From: Variovorax sp. CAN15 | GTDB lineage: Bacteria; Pseudomonadota; Gammaproteobacteria; Burkholderiales; Burkholderiaceae_C | Direction: 5' to 3' | NCBI RefSeq assembly: GCF_030462475.1 | Contig: NZ_JASMRZ010000020.1 | Span: forward strand, 36,483 to 74,643 | Length of the DNA stretch: 38,161 nt | Shown here: one piece after another, positions 16,787 through 25,992 of the stretch | Layout: every line of letters starts with the position of its first letter | Numbering within the stretch: position 1 is the first letter of the stretch | Notes under the pieces: generated by a model | Database searches by the model: none | Told to the model about the DNA's origin: nothing | Seen by the model: the letters and a program-made list of their open reading frames with translations, nothing else | Made by a program: the position numbers and the translations under genes

Positions 16787-17908
16787 TCAGGTCGAGCCCC
16801 AGACCTCCTGCGCGGTCTCGACCACCAGGCGCAGCTTGTTGCGCTGCGCTTCCACCGCGATGTTGTTGCCGTGCACGGTGCTGGAGAAGCCGCACTGCGG
16901 CGACAGCGCGAGCTGGTCGAGCGAGGCGTACCTGGCGGCGTCCTCGATCCGGCGCTTGAGTTCGTCCTTGTCTTCCATCTGGCCGAACTTGGTGGTCACC
17001 AGGCCGAGCACCACGGTCTTGCCCTTGGGCAGGTAGCGCAGCGGCTTGAAGTCGCCCGAGCGGGCGTCGTCGTATTCCATGAAGTAGGCGTCGAGGTCCA
17101 TCTCCTTGAGCAGTGCCTCGGCCACGGGCTCGTAGTTGCCGGCGGCGGCGTGCGTGCTCTTGAAGTTGCCGCGGCACAGGTGCATGGCCAGCAGCATGCC
17201 TGGCGGCTTCTGCGCGACCACCTTGTTGATGAAGGCGGCGTAGCGGTGCGGCAGTTCGTTCGGGTCGTCGCCGCGCTTGCGGGCGGCTTCGCGCATGTGC
17301 TCGTCGCACAGGTAGGCGAGGTTGGTGTCGTCCATCTGCACGTAGGTGCAGCCGGCGGCGGCCAGCGAGCGCAGCTCGTCGCCGTAGGCCTTTGCCACGT
17401 CGTCGTAGAACGCCGGGTCGAGCTCGGGGTAGGCGTCCTTGCTGATGCCGGCGCGCCCGCCGCGGAAGTGCAGCATGGTCGGCGAGGGGATCGTCACCTT
17501 CGGCGTGCGGCCTGCCGAGACCTGGCTCTTGAGGTACTGGAAGTCGGCGAGCTGGATGTCCTTGACGTGGCGGACCTTGTCGATCACGCGCATCGCGGGC
17601 GGCGCCAGTTCTTCGGTGCCGTCGGGCTTGCGGATGGTGACCGGAATGTCGGTCTTCACGCCGCCGAGTTGGTCGAGGAAGTCGATGTGGAAATAGGTGC
17701 GGCGGAATTCGCCGTCGGTGATGCTCTTCAGCCCGATGTCTTCCTGGAACCTGACGATCTCGGTGATCGCCTTGTCCTCGACGAGGCGAAGCTGCTCGGG
17801 CGTGATCTCGCCCTTGGCCTTCTGCTCGCGGGCTTCGAGCAGGTACTTGGGACGCAGGAAACTGCCCACGTGGTCGTAGCGGGCGGGCAATGCGGCGTGC
17901 TGTGTCAT
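16787..17908 (-). CDS. Single-domain MetE-type methyltransferase (core MetE-like)
   Basis: A 373-residue homologue of the C-terminal half of cobalamin-independent methionine synthase; the N-terminal half is absent (full MetE is about 750 residues). The zinc set that activates the thiol acceptor is present: H243 and C245 in MHLCRGN, E278 in YFMEYDD, and C339 in LSPQCGFSS. The opening [10 protein letters not shown] is also typical. ATG 17908 has GGAG 7 bases upstream; a much longer open frame upstream runs through the oxygenase gene antisense and is spurious. It is divergent from a VanA-like Rieske oxygenase across 150 bases with two TGTATACA palindromes. It may move a methyl group to or from a thiol, or be a stand-alone methionine synthase; donor unknown. 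Confidence 0.85.
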   Translation of the reverse strand: MTQHAALPARYDHVGSFLRPKYLLEAREQKAKGEITPEQLRLVEDKAITEIVRFQEDIGLKSITDGEFRRTYFHIDFLDQLGGVKTDIPVTIRKPDGTEELAPPAMRVIDKVRHVKDIQLADFQYLKSQVSAGRTPKVTIPSPTMLHFRGGRAGISKDAYPELDPAFYDDVAKAYGDELRSLAAAGCTYVQMDDTNLAYLCDEHMREAARKRGDDPNELPHRYAAFINKVVAQKPPGMLLAMHLCRGNFKSTHAAAGNYEPVAEALLKEMDLDAYFMEYDDARSGDFKPLRYLPKGKTVVLGLVTTKFGQMEDKDELKRRIEDAARYASLDQLALSPQCGFSSTVHGNNIAVEAQRNKLRLVVETAQEVWGST

Positions 17909-17976
17909 GGATGGCTCCGTCGTGATCTTGAGGGGGAACGAACGGAACATCGTATCGCCTGCGAAATGTCTATCGC

Positions 17977-17984
17977 TGTATACA
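17977..17984. promoter_or_regulatory. GntR operator candidate 1 (TGTATACA)
   Basis: A perfect 8-base palindrome in the 150-base divergent region, about 70 bases before the MetE-like start. Its centre is 64 bases, close to six helical turns, from the second copy. TATACA on the minus strand could be the -10 box of the leftward promoter. Palindromes of this kind are typical of FCD-type GntR regulators, one of which is encoded just downstream; binding is inferred. Confidence 0.65.
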
Positions 17985-18040
17985 TCGATCTCGGTGTTTA
18001 CCCTTGAATTCGGCAAAAAGACTGGAAAGTTTCGCATTTC

Positions 18041-18048
18041 TGTATACA
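18041..18048. promoter_or_regulatory. GntR operator candidate 2 (TGTATACA)
   Basis: Identical palindrome ending 10 bases before the oxygenase start codon. The embedded TATACA may be the -10 box of the rightward promoter, which would leave a leader of only a few bases. Occupation by the GntR protein would then block the promoter directly. Confidence 0.65.
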
Positions 18049-18058
18049 TTGAGTATTC

Positions 18059-19165
18059 ATGAAAACGCCCACGCCTGCCTTCCCCCTGAACGCCTGGTAT
18101 GCCGCCGCCTATGACGTCGAAGTGCGACACGCGCTGCTGCCACGCACCATCTGCAACCAGAAAGTGGTGCTGTTCCGTCGTGCCGACGGGCAAGTCGCCG
18201 TGCTGGAGGACGCCTGCTGGCACCGGCTGATGCCGCTGTCGCTCGGCCGCCTCGAAGGCGACGAGGTGGTGTGCGGCTACCACGGCCTCGTGTACAACAG
18301 CCAGGGCCGCTGCACCCACATGCCGAGCCAGGAAACGCTCAACCCGTCGGCCTGCGTGCGCAGCTTCCCGGTGGTCGAGAAGCACCGCTTCGTGTGGATC
18401 TGGCCCGGCGACCCGGCCAAGGCCGATCCGGCGCTGGTCCCCGACATGCACTGGAACGACGACCCCGCCTGGGCCGGCGACGGCAAGATGATCCGCGTCA
18501 ACTGCGACTACCGCCTCGTGGTCGACAACCTCATGGACCTCACGCACGAGACCTTCGTGCACGGCTCCTCCATCGGCAACCGCGAAGTGGCCGAGGCGCC
18601 CTTCGTGGCCACGCACGGCGACCGCTCCGCCACCGTTACGCGCTGGATGGAGAACATCGACCCGCCGCCGTTCTGGGGCGGCCAGATCCGCCATGCGCGC
18701 GGCTACACCGGCAAGGTCGACCGCTGGCAGATCATCCGCTTCGAAGGCCCCTGCACCGTGAACATCGACGTGGGCGTGGCCGAGGCCGGCAGCGGCGCGG
18801 TGCCGAAGAACGGCGATGCGGGCGACCGCAGCAAGGGCGTCAACGGCTACGTGCTCAACACCATCACGCCCGAGACCGACAAGACCTGCCTGTACTTCTG
18901 GGCCTTTTCGCGCAACTACTGCCTGGGCGAGCAGCGCCTCACGCACGAACTGCGCGAGGGCGTCGCCGGCATCTTCCGCGAGGACGAGCTCGTGCTCGAG
19001 GCTCAGCAGAAGGCGATGGACGAGCACCCCGACCACCAGTTCTACAACCTCAACATCGACGCTGGCTCGATGTGGGCCCGCAGGCTCATCGACCGCATGA
19101 TCGAGAAGGAAAGGCCCGTGCGCGCGCCGATTCCGATCCACCCGGTGGAAGAGCAGGCCGCATGA
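18059..19165 (+). CDS. Rieske non-haem iron oxygenase (VanA-like)
   Basis: A 368-residue oxygenase component. The Rieske [2Fe-2S] ligands are C53-W-H55 and C72-G-Y-H75; the mononuclear iron site is D160, H163, H168 in [10 protein letters not shown]. The start [14 protein letters not shown] is typical of vanillate demethylase-type subunits, and size fits that group (about 350). The CWHR in place of the more common CPHR is a variant. Such enzymes cleave methyl ethers or hydroxylate aromatics using electrons from a VanB-type reductase, encoded two genes on. Its stop overlaps the next start (ATGA). Substrate unknown; a methoxylated aromatic or N-methyl compound is plausible. The leader is very short with almost no ribosome site. 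Confidence 0.92.
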   Translation: MKTPTPAFPLNAWYAAAYDVEVRHALLPRTICNQKVVLFRRADGQVAVLEDACWHRLMPLSLGRLEGDEVVCGYHGLVYNSQGRCTHMPSQETLNPSACVRSFPVVEKHRFVWIWPGDPAKADPALVPDMHWNDDPAWAGDGKMIRVNCDYRLVVDNLMDLTHETFVHGSSIGNREVAEAPFVATHGDRSATVTRWMENIDPPPFWGGQIRHARGYTGKVDRWQIIRFEGPCTVNIDVGVAEAGSGAVPKNGDAGDRSKGVNGYVLNTITPETDKTCLYFWAFSRNYCLGEQRLTHELREGVAGIFREDELVLEAQQKAMDEHPDHQFYNLNIDAGSMWARRLIDRMIEKERPVRAPIPIHPVEEQAA

Positions 19166-19941
19166 AGGTCGCGGCCGTCTCCAACGCCGCCGCCGAGCCC
19201 GGTGACAGCGGCGGTTCGCAGGCCGTGAAGGCGCAGCTGCGGCTGCGAGAGATGATCCTCGCGGGCGAGCTGCCCGGCGGCGCGCGCATCGCCGAGGTGG
19301 CGGTCTCCGAGCAGCTGGGCGTGTCGCGCACCCCGGTGCGCACCGCGCTGATGAGGCTCGAGCAGGAGGGCCTGCTCGAGGCGCTGCCCAACGGCGGCTA
19401 TGCGGTGCGCACCTTCTCCGAGCGCGACGTGGCCGATGCCATCGAGCTGCGCGGCACGCTCGAAGGCCTGGTGGCCCGGCTCGCGGCCGAGCGCGGCGCG
19501 GCGCCGGTGGTGCTGCGCGAGGCGCGCGCCTGCCTGCAGCGCATCGACGAATTGCTGCGCGAGCCCGCGCTCGACGATGCCGCCTTCTCGCGCTACGTGA
19601 CGCACAACGAGCGCTTCCACGCGCTGCTGTGCGAGATGGCGGGCAGCCCCGTCATCGCGCAGCAGCTGGAGCGCGTGATCAACCTGCCGTTCGCCTCGCC
19701 CTCGGGCTTCGTCGTGGTGCAGGCCAATTCGCCTGCCGCGCGCGACATGCTGGTGGTCGCGCAGGACCAGCACGTGCAGGTGCTCGACGCCATCGAGTCC
19801 GGCGAGGGCTCGCGCGCCGAGGCGCTGATGCGCGAGCACAGCCGCATCGCGCGGCGCAACCTGCGCGAAGCGTTGCACGGCACGCCAACCGCCGAACAGC
19901 GTCCGCTGCCGGGCGTGCAGCTGATCCGCCGGCGCAGCTGA
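19162..19941 (+). CDS. GntR/FCD-family transcriptional regulator
   Basis: A 259-residue regulator. The winged helix lies at about residues 22-90 ([51 protein letters not shown]). The FCD domain follows ([34 protein letters not shown] with a metal-ligand His; [25 protein letters not shown]). It overlaps the oxygenase gene by four bases and precedes the reductase gene, so it is co-transcribed with the genes it likely controls. The two TGTATACA palindromes upstream are its probable targets. VanR proteins of vanillate operons belong to the same family and usually repress until the aromatic acid binds. Confidence 0.92.
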   Translation: MKVAAVSNAAAEPGDSGGSQAVKAQLRLREMILAGELPGGARIAEVAVSEQLGVSRTPVRTALMRLEQEGLLEALPNGGYAVRTFSERDVADAIELRGTLEGLVARLAAERGAAPVVLREARACLQRIDELLREPALDDAAFSRYVTHNERFHALLCEMAGSPVIAQQLERVINLPFASPSGFVVVQANSPAARDMLVVAQDQHVQVLDAIESGEGSRAEALMREHSRIARRNLREALHGTPTAEQRPLPGVQLIRRRS

Positions 19942-19972
19942 TTTCCCTTTACCCCTTCCTCTTGTTCTCCCG

Positions 19973-20962
19973 ATGAAAAGCGATCTTCAATGGATGCAGG
20001 CGCAAGTCGTCGCGCTGCGCGACGTGACGCCCACCGTGCGCGAATTCGAACTGCGCCCCGAGAGCGGCTTTGCTTCCAGCCATGAACCCGGCGCCCATCT
20101 GCAGGTGCAGGTGCTCACCGCCCAGGGCAAGGTGCAGACCCGTTCCTACTCGCTGGTCGGCGAGGGCGACGGCCGCTGCTGGCGCATCGCCGTCAAGCGC
20201 CTCGACGACGGCCGTGGAGGCTCGCTCGCGATGTGGCGGCTCGCGGTGGGCGACCGCCTGCAGGTGAGCGCGCCGCAGAACCACTTTCCGCTCGATCTCT
20301 CGGCGCCCGGCTACCTGCTGGTGGCCGGCGGCATCGGCATCACGCCGCTGGTGCTGATGGCGCAACGGCTGGCCGCGCATGCGAAGCGCACCGGCGTGCC
20401 GGTGAAGATGCTCTACGGGGCGCGCAACGCGCATGAACTGGGCTACCTCTCGCATCTGCGCGAGGCGCTTGGCGAAGACGGCGTCGAAGCGCACGAGGGC
20501 GCAGCCCCCATCGACTTTGCGGCCGCCATCGCCGCGCTGCCGCCCGGCGGCCAGCTCTACACCTGCGGCCCGGTGCCGATGCTCGAAGCCCTCAAGCGCG
20601 CCTGGCAGGCGGCGGGCCGCCCCATCGCGGACCTGCGCTTCGAGACCTTCGGCAGCAGCGGCCGGCTGGCCACGCAGCCTTTCCAGGTGCGCATTCCGCG
20701 GCATGACCTGTCCATCACCGTGCCCGCCGACTGCACGCTGCTCGAGGCGCTCGACGCGGCCGGGGTGCAGACGCTCTCGGACTGCAGGCGCGGCGAATGC
20801 GGCCTGTGCGCCATGGACGTGATCGCCGTAGACGGCGAAGTCGATCACCGCGACGTGTTCCTCAGCGAGCACGAGAAGAAGGCAGCCACACGCATCTGCG
20901 CCTGCGTGTCGCGCGCCGTGGGCACGCTCACGCTCGATTCCGCCTACCGCCCCGACGTCTGA
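19973..20962 (+). CDS. VanB-type ferredoxin reductase
   Basis: A 329-residue class IA oxygenase reductase. Order: FAD domain (about 1-105, RSYSLVGEG binding motif), NAD domain (LVAGGIGITPLVLMA, YGARNAHELGYL, YTCGPVPML), then a C-terminal plant-type [2Fe-2S] domain with cysteines in DCRRGECGLCAMDV and RICACVSR. It passes electrons from NAD(P)H through FMN/FAD and the iron-sulfur centre to the Rieske oxygenase. Cytoplasmic. The start ATG is preceded by a CU-rich stretch without a Shine-Dalgarno sequence, unlike most genes here. It is separated from its oxygenase only by the regulator gene. Confidence 0.93.
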   Translation: MKSDLQWMQAQVVALRDVTPTVREFELRPESGFASSHEPGAHLQVQVLTAQGKVQTRSYSLVGEGDGRCWRIAVKRLDDGRGGSLAMWRLAVGDRLQVSAPQNHFPLDLSAPGYLLVAGGIGITPLVLMAQRLAAHAKRTGVPVKMLYGARNAHELGYLSHLREALGEDGVEAHEGAAPIDFAAAIAALPPGGQLYTCGPVPMLEALKRAWQAAGRPIADLRFETFGSSGRLATQPFQVRIPRHDLSITVPADCTLLEALDAAGVQTLSDCRRGECGLCAMDVIAVDGEVDHRDVFLSEHEKKAATRICACVSRAVGTLTLDSAYRPDV

Positions 20963-21137
20963 CGCAAGCGGCCCCTGACGGGCCCAGGACTGCTCTGCGC
21001 GATGATCGCGCAGTTCATTTGTCAATCGCGCAACAAAGGTCGACGCCCATGGCCGGATAGGTGATTGCCTGCTGCGCCGGATGTTGCAAAGTGTTGAAAA
21101 TAGCCCGGTTCGCATTCCGCCCTTCAAAGGAAAAATC
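20963..21137 (+). promoter_or_regulatory. Upstream region of ABC importer operon with palindrome
   Basis: A 175-base gap. It holds a perfect palindrome CTGCGCGAT-G-ATCGCGCAG (20995-21013) and a further ATCGCGCA at 21025-21032, exactly 20 bases after the copy in the palindrome. This arrangement of three half-sites suits a dimeric regulator binding over two helical turns. No confident -35/-10 pair. The AAAGGA before 21138 is the receptor's ribosome site. Confidence 0.5.
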
Positions 21138-22310
21138 ATGCAAAGACGCCATCTCATCCAGACCGCCGCCCTGTCGGCTCTTGCGCTTTCGATGTCGCTG
21201 GCCAGTGCCCAGGACAACAAGTTCAAGATCGGCCTGATCCTGCCGATGACGGGCCAGTCGGCCTCCACCGGCCGCCAGATCGAAGCCGCCGCGCGCCTGT
21301 ACATGGCCCAGAACGGCGACACCGTGGCCGGCAAGAAGGTCGAGCTGATCGTCAAGGACGACACCGGCCTGCCCGACGTCACCAAGCGCCTGGCGCAGGA
21401 ACTGGTGGTGAACGACAAGGTCAACGTGCTGGCCGGTTTCGGCCTGACGCCCCTTGCACTCGCCGTGGCGCCCATCGCCACCCAGTCGAAGACGCCCGAA
21501 GTCGTGATGGCCGCCGCCACGTCGAGCATCACCGAGGCATCGCCCTACATCATCCGTTCGAGCTTCACGCTGCCGCAGGTGTCGGTGGCCATGGGCGACT
21601 GGGCTCCGAAGAACGGCGTGAAGACGGTGGTGACGCTGGTGGCCGACTACGGCCCCGGCAACGACGCGGAGAAGTTCTTCACCGAGCGCTTCCAGCTCAA
21701 CGGCGGCAAGGTGCTCGACAAGCTGCGCGTGCCGCTGCGCAACCCCGACTTCGCTCCCTTCCTGCAGAAGGTGCGCGACGTGAAGCCCGACGCGCTCTTC
21801 GTCTTCGTGCCCTCGGGCGCCGGCGCGGCCGTGATGAAGCAGTTCCTGGAGCGCGGCATGGACAAGGCCGGCATCCGCATGATCGCCACCGGCGACGTGA
21901 CCGACGACGACCAGCTCAACGACATGGGCGACGGCGCGCTGGGCGTGGTCACCTCGCACCACTACTCGGCCGCGCACCCCTCGGCGCTGAACAAGAAGTT
22001 CGTCGAGGCCTTCGAGAAGGCCAACCCGAAGATGCGCCCCAACTTCATGGCCGTGGGCGGCTATGACGGCATGCGCGTCATCTATGAAGCGCTCAAGGCC
22101 ACCAAGGGCCAGGGCGGCGGCGAGGCGCTGCTGGCCGCCATGAAGGGCCAGGTCTTCGAGAGCCCGCGCGGCCAGGTGCTGATCGATGCGCAGACGCGCG
22201 ACATCGTGCAGGACGTGTACCTGCGCAAGGTCGAGAAGAAGGACGGCCAGCTCTACAACGTCGAGTTCGACGTGATCAAGAGCGTCAAAGACCCGGGTAA
22301 GGCGAAGTAA
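21138..22310 (+). CDS. Branched-chain-type ABC transporter receptor (HAAT family)
   Basis: A 390-residue periplasmic receptor of the LivJ/HAAT family. Signal peptide MQRRHLIQTAALSALALSMS cleaves near ASA-QDN. The mature start FKIGLILPMTGQSASTGRQIE, the VELIVKDDTGLPDVTKRLAQ block, the hinge YIIRSSFTLPQ and the VGGYDGMRVIYEALK segment are family features. ATG 21138 with AAAGGA is preferred over the longer frame from 21081. Members of this family bind amino acids, amides, urea or aromatic acids. Next to a demethylating oxygenase, an aromatic acid is a fair guess. First gene of a receptor-H-M-G-F operon, separated from livH by 319 bases containing large hairpins. Confidence 0.93.
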   Translation: MQRRHLIQTAALSALALSMSLASAQDNKFKIGLILPMTGQSASTGRQIEAAARLYMAQNGDTVAGKKVELIVKDDTGLPDVTKRLAQELVVNDKVNVLAGFGLTPLALAVAPIATQSKTPEVVMAAATSSITEASPYIIRSSFTLPQVSVAMGDWAPKNGVKTVVTLVADYGPGNDAEKFFTERFQLNGGKVLDKLRVPLRNPDFAPFLQKVRDVKPDALFVFVPSGAGAAVMKQFLERGMDKAGIRMIATGDVTDDDQLNDMGDGALGVVTSHHYSAAHPSALNKKFVEAFEKANPKMRPNFMAVGGYDGMRVIYEALKATKGQGGGEALLAAMKGQVFESPRGQVLIDAQTRDIVQDVYLRKVEKKDGQLYNVEFDVIKSVKDPGKAK

Positions 22311-22346
22311 TTTCGTTCTTGCTCCGGATGCCTTGTCCGGGGCGCG

Positions 22347-22437
22347 ATCACGCCGACGGCGTGCTTCTTTTCACGAATGTCCCCGGCCTGCGGCCTCCTC
22401 CTCTATTTCGTGAAAAGAAGCCCACCGCCGGCGTGAT
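22347..22437. repeat. Large hairpin element A in the livJ-livH gap
   Basis: Inverted arms 22347-22377 and 22407-22437 match at 28 of 31 positions, with 14 perfect bases (CTTCTTTTCACGAA) next to a 29-base core. The core is the reverse complement, with one indel, of the core of element B. Looks like a REP/MITE-type element or a structured RNA in the operon transcript. Confidence 0.75.
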
Positions 22438-22481
22438 TGTTGAGAGCACTGGTTGATCGAGAGGCACTCCGGCGGCGTCCA

Positions 22482-22579
22482 TGTGCGAAGGGCGCCGGGT
22501 GGCTCCCGCAGCGAAATAGAGGAGGAGGCCGCAGGCCGGGGGACATTCGCGGAGGGAGCTACCTGGTGGCCTTCGCACA
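22482..22579. repeat. Large hairpin element B in the livJ-livH gap
   Basis: Inverted arms 22482-22515 and 22546-22579 match at 28 of 34 positions; three of the six mismatches would be G-U pairs in the plus-strand RNA. The core 22516-22545 equals the reverse complement of the core of element A apart from one extra G, yet the arms of A and B are unrelated beyond the four bases touching the core. Confidence 0.75.
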
Positions 22580-22629
22580 CGCCCCGGGCAAGTGCCCTCG
22601 AAACGCCACAGCGCAATGAAAAAACTGTC

Positions 22630-23502
22630 ATGTTGACCATTCTTTTCGACGGCATCGCCTACGGCATGCTGCTCTTCGTGCTAGCCGTAGGGCTTGCCGT
22701 GACGCTGGGGCTGATGAACTTCATCAACCTCGCGCATGGCGCCTTCGCCATGGCGGGCGGTTATCTCACGGTGTTCGCGATGCAGAAGCTGGGCGTGCCG
22801 TTCCTGGTTTGCCTGCCGCTGGCGTTCATCGTCGTCGCGCTGGCCGGGGCCTTGCTGGAACGCACGCTCTACCGGCCGATGTACGGCAAGCCGCACCTCG
22901 ATCAGGTGCTCTTTTCCATCGGCCTTGCCTTCATGGCGGTGGCCGCCATCGATTATTTCGTGGGTTCGTCGCAGCAGAACGTGCAACTGCCTGAATGGCT
23001 GCGCGGGCGCACCGAGATCGGCGACGGCGCGCTGCTGCTGGGCATGGGGCACTACCGGCTCTTCATCATCGGCGTGTGCGCGGTGCTCACGGTGGTGCTG
23101 CAGCTCATTCTTTCGAAGACGCGATTCGGCAGCCGGCTGCGCGCGGCGGTAGACGACCCGCGCGTGGCGGCGGGGCTGGGCATCAACGTGAACGTGGTGT
23201 TCCTGCTGACCTTCGCGGTGGGCTCGGGGCTCGCGGGCCTGGGCGGCGCGCTGGGCGCGGAGATCCTGGGGCTCGATCCGACCTTCCCGCTCAAGTACAT
23301 GATCTATTTCCTGATCGTGGTGTCCGTCGGCGGCACCTCGTCGATCACCGGGCCGCTCGCGGCGGCGCTGCTGCTGGGCATCGCCGACGTGGCGGGCAAG
23401 TACTTCATTCCGAAGATGGGCGCGTTCACCGTCTACCTGCTGATGATCCTGATCCTGATGTGGCGCCCGCAGGGCCTGTTCACGCGCAAGGGAGGACGCT
23501 GA
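22630..23502 (+). CDS. livH: ABC transporter permease LivH family
   Basis: A 290-residue inner-membrane permease of the branched-chain amino acid-type importer family, with eight or so hydrophobic helices. Diagnostic segments: LMNFINLAHGAFAMAGGYL near the N-terminus, LERTLYRPMYG, and the ATPase-docking region RAAVDDPRVAAGLGINVN. It ends with a GGAGGACGCTGAATG junction that supplies the ribosome site of livM. ATG 22630 is the only start consistent with family length; the frame is open upstream through the hairpin elements but is not protein-like there. No strong Shine-Dalgarno sequence precedes it. Substrate as for the receptor. Confidence 0.92.
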   Translation: MLTILFDGIAYGMLLFVLAVGLAVTLGLMNFINLAHGAFAMAGGYLTVFAMQKLGVPFLVCLPLAFIVVALAGALLERTLYRPMYGKPHLDQVLFSIGLAFMAVAAIDYFVGSSQQNVQLPEWLRGRTEIGDGALLLGMGHYRLFIIGVCAVLTVVLQLILSKTRFGSRLRAAVDDPRVAAGLGINVNVVFLLTFAVGSGLAGLGGALGAEILGLDPTFPLKYMIYFLIVVSVGGTSSITGPLAAALLLGIADVAGKYFIPKMGAFTVYLLMILILMWRPQGLFTRKGGR

Positions 23503-24513
23503 ATGAGCACGCCTCTTCCCGTCGTCGCCGATTTCCAGGCGGCCCTGCTGCGCAAGGCGCGCTGGCACCCGCTCGAATTCGTCGTGTGGGCTGCGGCCTT
23601 CGCGCTGCCGCTGGTGATGCCTTCGCACTCGCTGCTGGTCAACGAGATCGCCATCGTCGCGCTGTTCGCGATGTCGCTCGACCTGATCCTGGGCTACACC
23701 GGCATCGTGTCGCTGGGCCATGCCGCCTTCTTCGGCTTCGGCGCCTACGCCGCGGCGCTGTTCGCCAAGCTGGTGATGCCCGACCCGACCGTGGGCCTGC
23801 TGTTCGCGACAGTGCTGTCCGCGCTGCTGGGCATGGTGGCGAGCGTGACGATCCTGCGCGGCAGCGACCTCACGCGGCTGATGGTCACGCTGGGCACGGC
23901 GCTGCTGCTGCTCGAACTCGCCAACAAGCTCGACTGGCTCACCGGCGGCGCCGACGGCCTGCAGGGCGTGGTGATGGGGCCGGTGCTCGGCATGTTCGAG
24001 TTCGACCTCTACGGCCGCACGGCCGCCTGGTATTCGCTGGCGGTGATGCTGGTGCTGTTCCTGCTGATGCGCCGCCTCGTGCACTCGCCCTTCGGCGCCA
24101 CGCTCAAGGCCATCCGCGACAACCGGCTGCGCGCCATGGCCATCGGCATCCCGGTGGTGTCGCGGCTGGTGGTGATCTACACGGTGGCGGCGGGCATCGC
24201 CGGCGCGGCGGGTGCACTGCTGGCGCAGACCACGGGTTTCGCCTCGCTCGACGTGCTGGCCTTCGACCGCTCGGCCGACGTGCTGTTGATGCTGGTCATC
24301 GGCGGCGTGGGCTGGCTCTATGGCGGCGTGGCGGGTGCCATCGTCTTCAAGCTGCTGCAGACGTGGCTGTCGGCCGTGACGCCGCAGTACTGGATGTTCT
24401 GGATCGGCCTGATCCTGGTGCTGCTGGTGCTGGTCGGGCGCGACCGGCTGCTGAAGCCCTGGACGTGGTTCGGCGCCGGCAAGAAGAAGGGCGCGAAAGG
24501 TGGTGTGGCATGA
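23503..24513 (+). CDS. livM: ABC transporter permease LivM family
   Basis: A 336-residue permease that pairs with LivH. After a polar N-terminus of about 30 residues come around ten hydrophobic segments. Family marks: FAMSLDLILGYTGIVSLGHAAFFGFGAY, the docking loop KAIRDNRLRAMAIGIPV, and GGVGWLYGGVAGAIVF. It starts directly after the livH stop and overlaps livG by four bases (ATGA), so the operon is tightly coupled. The Lys/Gly-rich C-terminal tail is probably cytoplasmic. Confidence 0.93.
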   Translation: MSTPLPVVADFQAALLRKARWHPLEFVVWAAAFALPLVMPSHSLLVNEIAIVALFAMSLDLILGYTGIVSLGHAAFFGFGAYAAALFAKLVMPDPTVGLLFATVLSALLGMVASVTILRGSDLTRLMVTLGTALLLLELANKLDWLTGGADGLQGVVMGPVLGMFEFDLYGRTAAWYSLAVMLVLFLLMRRLVHSPFGATLKAIRDNRLRAMAIGIPVVSRLVVIYTVAAGIAGAAGALLAQTTGFASLDVLAFDRSADVLLMLVIGGVGWLYGGVAGAIVFKLLQTWLSAVTPQYWMFWIGLILVLLVLVGRDRLLKPWTWFGAGKKKGAKGGVA

Positions 24514-25272
24514 CCGACACCGTTCTCTCCACCCATGGCCTCGTGATGCGCTTCGGCGGCATCACCGCCACCAACAACGTGTCGATGGAGCTGAAGCGCG
24601 GCGCGCGCCATGCGCTCATCGGCCCCAACGGCGCGGGCAAGACCACGCTGATCAACCAGCTCACCGGCGTGCTCACTCCCACCGAGGGCCGCATCACCCT
24701 GATGGGCGAGGACATCACCACGCTCGCGCCGCACAAGCGCGTGGCGCGCGGTCTGGTGCGCACCTTCCAGATCAACCAGCTCTTCGACTCCATGACGCCG
24801 CTCGAGACGCTGGCGCTGGTGGTGTCGCAGCACCAGGGTGCCGGCGCGCAATGGTGGAAGCCGCTGGGTTCGAGCAAGGCCATCGCGGAGCGCGCGGCGC
24901 AGCTGCTGGAGCAGTTCCACCTGAGCGACGTGGCGCAACAGCAGGTGAAGCACCTGGCCTACGGCAAGCGCCGCCTGCTGGAGATCGCCATCGCGCTGGC
25001 CTGCGAGCCGCGCGTGCTGCTGCTCGACGAGCCGGTGGCGGGCGTGCCCGCCGGCGAGCGCGAGGAACTGCTGCAGACCGTGGCCGCGCTGCCGGCCGAC
25101 GTGTCGGTGCTGCTGATCGAGCACGACATGGACCTGGTGTTCAGCTTTGCCGACCGCATGACGGTGCTGGTCAACGGCACGCTGCTGACCGAGGGCGACC
25201 CCGAAACCATCGCCAACGATCCGAAGGTGAAGGAGGTCTATCTGGGCCATGGCACGGCAACGGAGGCTGCCC

Positions 25273-25280
<8 letters not shown>
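24510..25280 (+). CDS. livG: ABC transporter ATP-binding protein LivG family
   Basis: A 256-residue ATPase. Walker A is GPNGAGKTT (about residues 38-46), the Q-loop is in RTFQINQLF, the signature is HLAYGKRRLLEIA (LivG proteins normally read L-x-Y-G-Q-x-R instead of LSGGQ; here Lys replaces Gln), Walker B is VLLLDEPVAGVP, and the switch His is in LLIEHDMDLVF. It drives import together with LivF. ATG 24510 overlaps the livM stop. The end overlaps livF by 8 bases. Confidence 0.93.
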
Positions 25281-25977
<697 letters not shown>

Positions 25978-25992
25978 CCGGGAGCCCCTGCT

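Noticed and set aside
17909..19141. An N-terminal extension of the MetE-like protein running antisense through the oxygenase gene
   Set aside because: The extension is His/Val/Ala-rich without family resemblance, and ATG 17908 has a good ribosome site and the typical N-terminal sequence.
22681..24084. A 467-codon open frame antisense to livH and livM
   Set aside because: Composition is dominated by His, Gln and Arg, the pattern of an antisense shadow of membrane-protein genes. Both plus-strand genes are clear.
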